Source of the DNA: Adiantum capillus-veneris | Lineage: Eukaryota; Streptophyta; Polypodiopsida; Polypodiales; Pteridaceae | Reading direction: 5' to 3' | NCBI GenBank assembly: GCA_014529385.2 | Contig: CM043958.1 | Span: 152,802,793 to 152,866,792 of the forward strand | Length of the DNA stretch: 64,000 nucleotides | In this document: in pieces, positions 36,661-47,008 of the stretch | Numbering within the stretch: position 1 is the stretch's first letter | Layout of the letters: each line of letters opens with the position of its first letter | Position numbers and translations under genes: made by a program | The notes under the pieces: generated by a model | Database searches by the model: none | What the model saw: only the letters and a program-made list of their open reading frames with translations | What the model was told of the DNA's origin: nothing

Positions 36661-37330
36661 TAGGTCGTCCTTTTATTACATCTAACTTTGATGGATCCAT
36701 CTAGATGCCATCTTGAGAGATAATGTGACTTAAATATTGAATCTCTTGTAAGAAAATTTCACTTTTCTTTTGATTTACATAAAGCTTATTCTCTCATAAA
36801 ACTTGAAATATTACCTGGAGGTGTTGTTTGTGTTCGTCTAATGAATTAAAGTAGATAATTATATCAAAGGACACTCCAGTAAAGGTTCGGTGAGGCCTGA
36901 ATAGTTTCTCCATCAAGCGATTAAATGTGGTTGGTGCATTGGTCAAGCCAAAAGGCATGACAATGTACTCGTAAAGACCAAACGTAGTGTGAAATGTGGT
37001 CTTTACAATGTCTTGATTAACTATCCTTATTTAATGGTAGACACTTTTTAGGTCAATCCTACTGAAGTAGGTTGACCCTTGTAGCTTATCAAATAGGTCT
37101 TCTACCCTTGGAACGAGAATCAAATAGGTCTTCTACCCTTGGAACGAGAACCCTATTCTTGATAGTGATCATATTTAGTGCTCTATAGTTGACACACATC
37201 CGATATGTGCCGTCTTTCGTTTGCACTAATAACATTGGTGAACAAAATGGAGATGAGCTAGACCTAACCATGCCTTTCTCAACCAACTCATGCACTTGCC
37301 GCATAATCTCCTCTTGTTGAGCTTGAGAAA
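36661..37330 (-). pseudogene. Family A reverse transcriptase (broken)
   Basis: The frame 37,304-37,089 reads LVEKGMVRSSSSPFCSPMLL, VQTKDGTYRMCVNYRALNMI and TIKNRVLVPRVEDLFD, then is shifted by a 31-bp tandem duplication. Further down come YEYIVMPFGLTNAPTTFNRL and VSFDIIIYFNSLDEHKQH. There the catalytic pair of Asp in the usual FDD box is a single Asp, so this RT would be inactive even in frame. Confidence 0.8.
37089..37150. repeat. 31-bp tandem duplication in RT
   Basis: Two identical copies starting tcaaataggtcttctaccc at 37,089 and 37,120. The length is not a multiple of three, so the RT frame is broken here. Confidence 0.93.
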
Positions 37331-37760
37331 CTCTATAAGGAGGTTTATCAGGCGGAGAGCTTCTTGGAAGAAGTTCAATTGCATGGTCTTCATTCCCTCA
37401 TTTGGAAGGTAGTTCACAAGGGATGTCGTCAATAAAAACATCTTGGAATCCCTTGAGGAAGTTGGATAGCTCTAATTCCTTTTGATTATTTACATTTTCT
37501 TTTGCTAAAGCATTAGGTTCATTTTGAGAATCTTTAACAAAAATCATGTACACGGAAATAGAGCTCTTTATTGACTTATTGAAAGATTGCTTATGTACAA
37601 GGGGTATGGTACTACCCAACTCCTTAGAATCTATATACATATCTTTTTCTCTGAACCTAAAGTAGATTTGCCTTTCAGGGAATTTAACATTGGCAGCCAT
37701 GCGATCAAACCATGGTGCCCCTAGGATGAACCATTAGTGTGACCACTAGTTTATTGCACA
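37331..37760 (-). pseudogene. Family A protease end and protease-RT linker
   Basis: Minus strand near 37,745 reads FILGAPWFDRMAANVKFPER and continues QIYFRFREKDMYIDSK (frame 37,700-37,398), ending FLKGFQDVFIDDIPCELP. The last part is the linker before gypsy RT. It supplies the part of the protease absent from the + half at 33,035. Confidence 0.75.
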
Positions 37761-38747
37761 AAGTGTAGCAAAAAGAGTGGACACTTTCCTGATAATTAAG
37801 GAAAAATAACCTATGAATTTGGTGGAAGTAATTCCATTAAATTCATCAAAAAGTGAGCCAATAATACCCATCAAGGTAGTTATGAGGACAAAAGTAGCAT
37901 CAAATCTTTACCTCAAACTCAAAAAGTCAGAAGGCAAAACACAAACTAAATGCTCAAGTAGAAGAAGCTAGAGCCTAAGATGTATGGAAAAAAGAACCAA
38001 ATTGATGTCCAAAAAGATAATGGAGTCTCTGACCAAACCCAAAGGATCTTTTTTTATTGACAATGTCTATGAATGCATAAATGTGGCCTCAAAAGCATAT
38101 GAAGAGGGTAGGCTAGAGATAAAATGAAAAAAAGTTAAATCACTCTCCACACCTTAAGCTTGAAGCTGCAAAACTTAAAGAGATTATTCATTCTAAACAA
38201 TTAAACCATTTGGGGGTACAATTCAAATAGTGCTAAACTGTGAAGAAGGGTTAGGAGGAATCCTACCTATTGATTTAGATTGGCCAATGCAACTATGGAA
38301 AAGCATAAGGGGTACAAATGCAGATAGTGGGAACAGTCCCCATACAAGATATCAAAATAAAAGCTAAACTGGTAATTATCGAGCCAATTATTGTGGTAGC
38401 TGCATAGTGGACAATCTGCCAAAGGCCCCATCTGACAACTATAAATAGGACCCACTATTCATTTTGAAGGGAGTTTCACAACCATAGATTCTAGTGTCTT
38501 GAAGCTCATTATGCTCTTGTACTCTTGTCATTAAGCCCAGAGTGACCCTTTGGCTCATATTTTATTCCATTCTATCTCTAGTTGTATTGATCTAAATATA
38601 ATCCAATTCCAGTTCCTGTTCTAGTCTATGTGTCATTTCTATTTCAATTACTATTTCCATTTCTATTTTAGTATCTATTGTCTAAAGTTTGTCTACCTCA
38701 ATTGATTTAGCTAACTCTAATAACCAACCTCAAATAGTTGTCTCATT

Positions 38748-38748
<1 letters not shown>

Positions 38749-38796
<48 letters not shown>
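38749..38796. repeat. CA microsatellite
   Basis: About 48 bases of CA repeat. Confidence 0.95.
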
Positions 38797-38800
<4 letters not shown>

Positions 38801-38848
38801 ACTCTAATAACCAATGTGGAATAGCTGTCTGAAAAGACCATATCGTTC

Positions 38849-38849
<1 letters not shown>

Positions 38850-38881
<32 letters not shown>
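38850..38881. repeat. GA microsatellite
   Basis: About 32 bases of GA repeat. Confidence 0.95.
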
Positions 38882-38885
<4 letters not shown>

Positions 38886-39799
38886 GACACAAGATGGTAC
38901 ATTGAAATTTCCACTTTCAAAACTAGAGCAATGGGAATGTACAAGGTGTAGCTTTATAAGATGCAGTGCAAAGATGACATCATAGACTACTATGTCATAA
39001 GATGTTGACCTCATAGCTTATGTCAATTCTAGGGATGTTTCTCACACCTAACAAACATTTTTACTACCTAATAACTACATCAAGGCTCCTCTAAGTGTCA
39101 CTTAGATCTTCTCATTGATCCAACTTTTTTTTCCACCTTTTAGGTGCTACAATATGGACACATATTATTCATTAAAACATACACTGCTACGTTTTAGTTG
39201 TCGAGTTGACTCCATGCTCAATGGCAAGCCTACCACATGTTCACATGTCCCTGTTATGAAGAATCACCTACCAATTAGAGAGTGATTACTTGATTGAAGC
39301 ATCCAAATTTTTCTAATAGCTTTCTTAAACATCCACAAATATCAGTGATGCAAGCGTAGTGCAATGGCTTGTTTTTACTTCATGTGTTCAAAAATATATT
39401 TGGCCCTCATCCACTACACCCAAGTGAGCACATTCATTGAGCACACTGAGGAAAGTGACCTAATTTGGGAGATGCCCTCTTTATTGCATTGGTTTGTGAT
39501 CAACTAAGAGCTTTCTTCACTATAATAAGGACTCGCATATTCTCCTATAATTGCAGCAAAAGAAACTACATATGAAAAAAGCCCTTGTTGATTTGCAATT
39601 CCACACATACAACTTTCTAGCTACATATGTTTTTTGTATCTTGAAAATAGAAGTCAAGATCTTTGGCAAAATTCTTTTCAAGAACTAATTTCACCTTCAA
39701 AACTACTTCACACTTCAAACACAATCAATTAATACCAACAAGCACATCAACTTTGTTTTAAACAATCCTTGATTAAAATATTTTCATAAATTTTATTTG

Positions 39800-41470
39800 T
39801 CCACGTCAAGATCTTGCATAATGCCACATGCCTTCAAGTGTAGGTTGTTGAGCATTGCATCAACTAAAAAATAGTCAAGATCTTCTTTGATATAGTTGTT
39901 TGGTTGTATTGTATGAGTGATTATACAAGGAGAACTTGTTATGCTTTCAAGAGTACAACATGCATAACATACAAGTGGCCCAAAGCATTGCCTAGAATCA
40001 TGGTTTCTTCAAACATCCACGACTAATGATCTCATCAAATTTTTTCTCTCTAAATAAACATCTTCTATAATTCCACTTGCCTTGAAAAGTTCAAGAATAT
40101 TTGACCGTCCCTCACTCCATATTCTCTAGAAGCACTGAGAGTTGCTTGGTGCACAAGTGGCTACATCTGTAAAGAATCCCTTGCTTTGCATATGATGAAA
40201 GCAACTTAGACCTTCCTAGCATGGCCGTGTTTTCTCAACACACTTCAGCTCCAAAAATCTTTTTAATAAGAAGCTAATCATGCAACTGTTTGTGTGGCAT
40301 ACATGTCCACCAAAGAATTAGTAAGAAAGGCCCTAGCTAATATACTGATCATGCACAAGTCAACATCTTACATAATTTCATAGCCTTCAAAATGCAAGAA
40401 TAGAAGCTACAAGTAGTTGCTTCCTCTCCCTTTTGTTAATGGCCTAGCTTCTTTGGTGACATTTTCAAGATAAATAAGATAAATAATTAAAAAAATTTGG
40501 GGAGAGGGAAGAGACTTCATCTAGAGGCAAAGCCTTGCTCCACATTCACTAAAAGTAGCTTCTTGGTCTTGTTATAGTTGGACGTACCCTAGAATTATGC
40601 ATTATAAGATATTGCATCTCATCATACATATTGACTAAAGAATTCCCTATCACGATTTTTTCTCGCAATAGCTTCTTTTGACTAACAAAAACTTTTTAAA
40701 AGTATGATACTCTTGTTATGCATGTTAGAAAAAGCATTGCAAGAATGCATTCCGAGAGGCTACATCACAATGTACATACTGGCCAAAGCATTGTGAAGCA
40801 CCATTTTTTAACAATAAATTCTAAGTAATAGTCTGAGATTTTTTTAGTACACCACAATTGTTGTAACTATCAACCAAAGCATTGGGAAATATGTTGTCAT
40901 TTCTCAATCGGCACTGAGTGAATCATTGTAATTTTGTTTGGCATGATTGATGACCACATTTGAAGAGAAGCCATTGTTTTTCCATCATTGAGAAAAGCCC
41001 ATAGCTTCATAATTTTCCAATTGTGACAAGTACCTAGAAGAGAAAATCTAACCACAACATGATGAAACATGACATCAACACAATTAGTCCCATAGCTTTG
41101 TAAAACAACCTTGCACATCCAAAAAAATTAACTATTCAAGTATGGTGTTCTTTGTCTTCTATGATGTCATTATTTTGCTCATGTTATCTAACAAGTGCAA
41201 ACCCATTTGAGGATGATGGTCTCTTGCTACATCCCTAAAGGAGGGAAATCCTTTCTCTTAGTTGCTAAAAATAACCTAGAAATTCCTTATTAAACATATC
41301 CTACAATGAAGCATTCTAAGGTATAAGAGATCCCTACATACATATGTGCATGTCTTCTAATCAATTGTGCTCGATTAACTATCTCAACTATTGAAAGTAT
41401 ACCACACTTGGCATACGTTCACTGAAGCCATTAACAAATACAATGTCTTTTATCAACAGTCTCTACATAA
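39800..41470 (-). pseudogene. PPR-like protein pseudogene
   Basis: Short pieces on the minus strand repeat the two hallmarks of plant pentatricopeptide repeats. The NALVDMYAKCG-type helix appears as FPNALVDSYNNCGVLKKS (about 40,890-40,830), LHNALASMY (40,799-40,770), IGNSLVNMYDEM (40,653-40,616) and LTNSLVDMYATQ (40,325-40,285). The FxxMxxxGxxPDxxT-type helix appears as CFHHMQSKGFFTDVATC (40,204-40,152) and MASLQMWSSIMPNKITMI (about 40,985-40,910). They fall in different frames with stops between and irregular spacing, so the gene is long dead. Functional PPR proteins bind organellar RNA. This is the only trace of a host-type gene I found. Confidence 0.55.
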
Positions 41471-42400
41471 TGACACATGAATTTGAAAAGAATAGGATTA
41501 CAAAAAATAGGATTATGAACGTGGAGATTTAACCTCGTTTCGGATTTTTGAAGAGGTAAATAAATGTTCTAAGTTCTCATACCCATCCACATACCCTTCT
41601 ATCCAACTTGCCATATTTTTTCATTTTGAGCCTCATAAAAGACTTTTGAGATCTTAGAAACAGTTTCCATATACCCAACAAGTAACATTTAGCTTTTGGC
41701 ACTTTCTTAACCGTGAGGAAACTTCTTTGCTTGGCTCATCGCCTTTGACATGTCTTTTCATGTGCTTCATCTCTCTAGTATAGTCATTTCTATAGAGAGA
41801 AAGGCCACGTTGAAGTCATCAAAATTTTCCCTCCCTTGAAAACATAACTGTCCTCGACTAGGCATGGATCAAATGGAAGGTAGATCAATTTTTCTTGGGA
41901 TCTACACTAAGCAATAATATTTTTTTTCATCTAGATGAAAAGAAAAAAGTAAACATGACGTTAAATAATTGGGTATTTTGTATATTGATATTATAATTTA
42001 TATTTAAGCCATGAAGGAAGAGCATCCTTTACGTCCATTTAGCATTTTCAAGTGAGTGATTCCTAAAACCAATCAAAGTACTTATGTATGACCTTTTCAC
42101 ATTGCAGAATATTGTCTTCATAGTTAAGATATAGCCTTAGATTGTAAGATATCTTCTTATTCATTAAATGACAGTACATTGGAGGTGTACCCTTAAATGG
42201 CTTACATATATATAGCTTACGAAACTTGATCTATAATTTCTTGTATCATTGATTCTTTTTAAAATCTAGCATCGACCATAGTATCTCTTACAAAGTTTAA
42301 CATGGAACTTTGATGTCATGTGCATCTGCCATACCGATTCTTGCTTGTCTTTTGAGATAATTGAGCCTTAGGAAATTCAAGCAAAACACATTCTTCTTTT
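41471..42400. other. No gene recognised
   Basis: AT-rich DNA between the PPR-like pseudogene and a gypsy integrase fragment. The part nearest 42,400 may be the 3' end of that gypsy element, but no LTR was identified. Confidence 0.4.
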
Positions 42401-43340
42401 CTAAACACTTAAAGGTCTTCTTTGCTTATTAGTAGGTCTTTTTATACTTTGATTTGATGCTTGAATAACTTCTTTTATCTTTGAAAAGCTAAAAATGTCA
42501 CACACATTTTCACCAACTGAAAATATCTTTTGATGCATTTTTAAGATAGGCAAAAGCTTGGGGTAGCCTTCAATTATCTCAATTGGAAACTTGCAATTCA
42601 CTATGTTATTATATGCAAACTCTACCAAAGGTAAGTAATTCTCACATTCATTACCTCAATCCTTCTCACAAATGTGATTTTTGAAAAGATCAAGAATAGT
42701 TTAATTTGTTTTTTTTTTCCCATCTATTTGAGGGTGATATGTTGAAGAGAAATTAAGATGTGTTTCCATGTTTTCAAATGGATACCTCCCAAAGAGACTT
42801 GTCATACATGGATCTCTATTAGAGACTATTGAACTTGGCATACCATGGTACTTAAAATTTTGAGAAATGAACAAAGTAGCCATGTGATGCAATCTAATAG
42901 TCTTTTGAACAGGAATAAAATGAGCATGTTTACTAAATCAATCAGCTATTGTCTAAATGATCATATTACCATGCATGGATTTTGGTATGCCAAAGATAAA
43001 GTCCATAGAAATACTTTCTCATGGAGCTTCTAGAATTGGCAAAGGTTGCAACAATCGTGGGGCCTTGCATCTATCATACTTGACCTTTTGATATATTATG
43101 CATTGCTCTATATAGTCTTGAATGGCAAGTAATAAGTTTCTATTTCTTGGGTTGTGGCTTGAATTTCATGATGCTCTACATAAGGAGGAGTGTGTGATTT
43201 GTACATGGCATTCTAATGGAGATTCTTTATTATGCACAGTTAGGAACCATGCAATAAAAATCTATCCTTTAGTGAGAAAGGTTCATGGATATGTTGGAGA
43301 TGACTTGCTTTGATAGTATTCTAATAGGCAATGTCTTCTG
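42401..43340 (-). pseudogene. Family A-like gypsy integrase fragment
   Basis: The minus strand reads EPFSLKDRFLLHGS then YKSHTPPYVEHHE (zinc-finger part), SISMDFIFGIPKSMHGNM (first Asp), SKHAHFIPVQKTI, MATLFISQNFKYHGMPSSIV, SNRDP and YHPQIDGK, and finally VEFAYNNIVNCKFPIEII. It follows the family A integrase at 35.5-36.1 kb closely (for example MATLFISQ.FKYHG.P.SIV), but this copy keeps the C-terminal part that family A has lost. Several stops. Confidence 0.75.
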
Positions 43341-43927
43341 CCTACAATTATTTTGTCATGGAATTGAAGATTGATGACTCGATTTTGATGAAGCTGATGA
43401 TAAAGCATTCTTTGAAGATTTGTAAATAGTGCTTTGCACGACAAAAACATCAACCACACATATAGCTCCAGAATGATATTCCTAGATGGGGTGTTCTTGA
43501 GGTCCAAATAGATGTCTTTGCTTCCTTCAATAAACATTGTCTATGGGTGGCCTGCAACTTTAACATCATTGAATGCTTATCATGTTGTGATTATCATCTT
43601 AACTATTTCGCAAAGCAATTCACAAGCCAAGCCTAGTACATCCCAAAGTAGTTTTATGGTGGCCTTCACTGTTTTCACATATATGTCTTTGATGGTAGAA
43701 CATGCTGAAGGGGACTTACCAGCATTGGGTAGTTTAAGACGGACTTCCTTTGGTCTCTCAAGGTTATAAAAGTTTACATGTTTTTCTTCAAAGTATTAGG
43801 CAATAAGTCGGGTCTATATATGTTGAGGAGCACATTTGTGAATGGTTCATTTGCAGGTCTCTTCTATAGCCACTTATGTCCCCATAATGGTTGATTCTCT
43901 AAAATCACTTATTCTTCTTCAATGGTT

Positions 43928-44115
43928 ATTGCTACTCCTTCATAGGTTCCTTGCGGGTTTGGTTTGAAAGTTGGTAGCATCTTCTTTTGCCAAAAGTATA
44001 CCTCATGTGTTAGCACTGGAAATTGCTACTCCTTCATAGGTTCCTTGCGGATTTGGTTTGAAAGTTGGTAGCATCTTCTTTTGCCACAAGTATACCTCGT
44101 GTGTTTGCACTAGCA
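43928..44115. repeat. 94-bp tandem duplication
   Basis: Copies begin attgctactccttcatagg at 43,928 and 44,022, with a few differences. Confidence 0.92.
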
Positions 44116-45514
44116 ATGCAACATCTTGTCTCAAATTTTTGATCTGCTGCTTTGGTTTGATGAATCTAAGTTGCAAAGGCCATAATTTTAGTTCCCACTT
44201 CATACATTCTTTAGCAGTTTCTTTGGGCATATCTTTGATCCATTTAGCCATTTCCTCTAGAAGAGTACCCTTATTATTGAATTCTAATGGTGGCTCTAGT
44301 TGAGAGGTACTTGGTATGTCTTGAGTTGCCTCTGTTTGTGATGTAGGCAGTTCCAATGGTTTTGTTGGCACAAACTCCATTGCTGATTAATGGGAAGACT
44401 ATGATCTTTAGCTATTTGTAGATCTCTATGTTGTATATCTCTTACATCGATTTGATATTCTTTGTCTTGATATATTTCTTGTATTGGGCCGCTTGCAATT
44501 CTACCTTGGCTTTCATCTTGGCAGTTCAATCTTCCAACTCTTTAAGTCTTATTTCTTTTTGAGAAGTGGTGGTCATGATGCCACTCTTTCACATCTATCT
44601 TTGAACTTTTTCCTCATCTAACTCTCTCTTCAACTTTGTTGTCGCTTCAATATATGTGGATCTTGAATATTTTGTTGAAGATGTTTGAAATACTAGATGC
44701 ATGAGCATTGTAGTCAATGTAGAAGTTACCGAACTGTAAGAGGCCACTAATTGATCATACAGTCTTGTTGTGCATTCTACTCCTCTAATTTCAATATCTC
44801 CTTTTGATTTAGGCTATCTTTGGCTATGAAGGACTCTAAGTCATCATAGAAAAGTTGTAGATCCTTTTCTAGCCTTGCCCTTCTCTTCTTGGAGCTCTTT
44901 GGCTCGTTGCTCTTGCTCCCATACATTGATATTCAAAGTATTATTTGTGGTTTCTTTGTCTTCATAGACCGCTTTGATCTTCACTAGATTCTTCTCTCTT
45001 GTTATGATGGCCAATCTATGGCTAAGAATTTGTAATTCAAGCATGTTAAGGGTTTCATACATATTGAAACCATCTTAAGCTCCTTCTCATACAATGTCTT
45101 TTCTAGGTCATCATGCTCTTCTTGTGTTGGTGGCTGGAAGGTTGTTTGCCCCTTGAAATTAGAGGGGTCTATTGTTGCAATGCCCACCTATCAGTTTTGC
45201 ACAGCACAATGTATGCTACATATTTTGTAAGGCCCCCCATAAGAGGAGAAGCCAATAGTGCACATATATTTGGTGGATTGCAGCTTGCACGTTGAGCTTG
45301 CACGTTGATGAGGTCTTTATTGATAATTGTGAATGGTACAAAGCAATTTGAAGTCCATCGTGCATAAGAAAAATCACACGCTAGGAAAACCAAAAATTCT
45401 TACCCAATCTCGAGCTTGAGACCAGGCTGGCTGAAATATTATGGCCGAATGGCGACAAAAAAATGACCAAAAAACAAATGACCAATGGCTAGTAGTCAAT
45501 GGTCGGCGGCCGGA

Positions 45515-45672
45515 GGTCAATGGCCAATGGCCAGCATTCAAAAGCCGATAGCCAACTTCTAGGTGGGCTTGGCTACACATGAACGAGTATAGACGGTCAA
45601 TGGTTGGTGACCGATGGCCGACATTCAATAGCCGATAGCCGACTTCTAGGTGGACTTGGCTACACATGGATG
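45515..45672. repeat. 80-87-bp tandem duplication
   Basis: Two diverged copies beginning ggtcaatgg at 45,515 and 45,595 and ending ggcttggctacacatg / gacttggctacacatg. Both contain several smaller ggccgatggcc-like runs. Confidence 0.85.
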
Positions 45673-46417
45673 GTTGTCTCTCATGAGAGAGGGTAGCCCA
45701 TAGAGGCTCCTTTACATCTATATAAGAAGGCCTTCTCCATGAAACAATATATATCCCACATTGAAGGATGACCTGCCCCTTGTATTCCTGCCTACTTGCT
45801 CTAGTTGTCTATATCGCCATCTAAGCTCTACCTTGAGAATGCATGAGAGGATGATGCCATCACTTTGTAATAGAGCTACTCTAATTTTTTGATTTTCCAC
45901 TAATTGACTTTGCATGGTATCTCTCTCTACTCTCCTTGCTACAAGATCCTATTTTGTTCTTCATTCCTTAGATTTATTATCTATGGAGGGTCTATGCTTT
46001 GGCTTGGAGTGAGCAATTTCTTGTTTTCTTGCTGCATTGAAGCTTCTTCTTGCTTGGTGGACTCATCGTGCAGAGATTCTTGAACTAGATCCTCAAGAGG
46101 TGCTTATTTTACTCCCCTTCTTCTTGTGTCTTGGCAATGTCCGACACTCCAACATTCTCTCCTTGTTCTTGCATGGTAGCCTCTTCAAATGTTGCGTCCC
46201 TATCAGTGGAATTGTTTTCAAATCCCTCAGCTCCTTATAATTTCTTTCTTTTCTTCTTTCTCTTCTGACTTAGTTGTAGGTTCGGTGACTATAGCCTCAA
46301 ATGTTGGCTTCGCTTGGTCTTTTTCTACAATGACAGGAGAGGGTAGAGATGTGGTCTCTTCTACTTGTGTATCTACTACTCTTTTGGAGATAACAATGGG
46401 TTGTTAAAAATTTCCTC

Positions 46418-46619
46418 TTCAATCCTTTGTTTCTTAGTATCCTCTTCCCTCTCTTCCACCTTCCTCTTCACCACATTCTTGATACGTTCTTTTTGTGCAT
46501 GTGATAGATTGAGATCCCTTCAATCCTTTGTTTCTTAGTATCCTCTTCCCTCTCTTCCACCTTCCTCTTCACCACATTCTTGATACGTTCTTTTTGTGCA
46601 TGTGATAGATTGAGATCTT
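46418..46619. repeat. 101-bp tandem duplication, nearly perfect
   Basis: Copies 46,418-46,518 and 46,519-46,619 start ttcaatcctttgtttc and appear identical until the last two bases. It is either recent or an assembly artefact. Confidence 0.93.
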
Positions 46620-46870
46620 CTTGCACTTGTCTCTTTCTTGCTGATAAGCTTGATTATTATCCTTCTCTATGATAACAAAAGGTCCACGGTAATTGACACT
46701 AATATTCTTGCACTTACTCATTGAAAGAGAACTGCGTTTAGGTTTCTCTCTCAAAAATACCATATCTCCTTCTTTAAAGAGTTGAGTAAATCATTTAGGT
46801 CAAGATAACTCTTTCGTCTAGCATGAGCAGTCTTTATATCTTAGTGTATAAGGTCATTCCGTGATTGCAT
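46569..46870 (-). pseudogene. Ty3/gypsy integrase C-terminal (GPY/F) fragment
   Basis: The minus strand reads LKEMLDKMQSRNDLI and DIKTAHARRKSYLDL, changes frame, then GDMVFLREKPKRSS and SVNYRGPFVIIEK. The last part is the GPY/F module that follows the gypsy integrase core. The core itself was not found upstream (above 46,870), where a microsatellite begins at 46,950. Confidence 0.65.
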
Positions 46871-46949
46871 TTTGTCCAACATCTCTTTAGTGTTAAAAGA
46901 TAGAGAAGTAGAGAGCTTGAGCTTTTGCAAGCATGCACGCACATGCACA

Positions 46950-46955
46950 GGCACA

Positions 46956-47004
<49 letters not shown>
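46950..47004. repeat. AC microsatellite
   Basis: About 55 bases, nearly pure AC repeat. Confidence 0.95.

Positions 47005-47008
<4 letters not shown>

Larger units (their letters stand above)
29369..37760. mobile_element. Chromovirus-type Ty3/gypsy in inverted halves (family A)
   Basis: The left half reads on + : LTR, PBS, gag, protease. The right half reads on - : end of protease, RT, RNase H, integrase, chromodomain, PPT, LTR. The two LTRs are close relatives in opposite orientation with about 2.6 kb between them. No target duplication was found (aatgg on the left, ttacc after the inner CA). One inversion inside a single element would give this order. Two separate truncated insertions of one family would also explain it. 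All coding parts are broken. Confidence 0.8.
37761..39799. other. No gene recognised
   Basis: AT-rich DNA. It holds a CA microsatellite (38,749-38,796) and a GA microsatellite (38,850-38,881), each preceded by a diverged copy of ctctaataaccaa, so the microsatellites sit in a small tandem duplication. The minus strand near 39,100-39,799 may be the weak end of the PPR-like pseudogene. Confidence 0.45.
43512..46560 (-). pseudogene. Unrecognised coiled-coil-like coding remnant
   Basis: Several minus-strand frames give Lys/Glu-rich, coiled-coil-like sequence: 44,380-44,003 (KEECMKWELKLW-like, ending FKPNPQGTYEGVA), 45,062-44,844 (LAIITREKNLVKIKAVYEDK, EQRAKELQEEKGKA) and about 46,520-46,300 (KVEEREEDTKKQRIE). 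They follow an integrase C-terminal fragment (46,763-46,569) in the same orientation. The stretch could be a third open region behind pol in that gypsy element, or gag of a neighbour. No family recognised. Duplications of 80-101 bp interrupt it. Confidence 0.4.
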
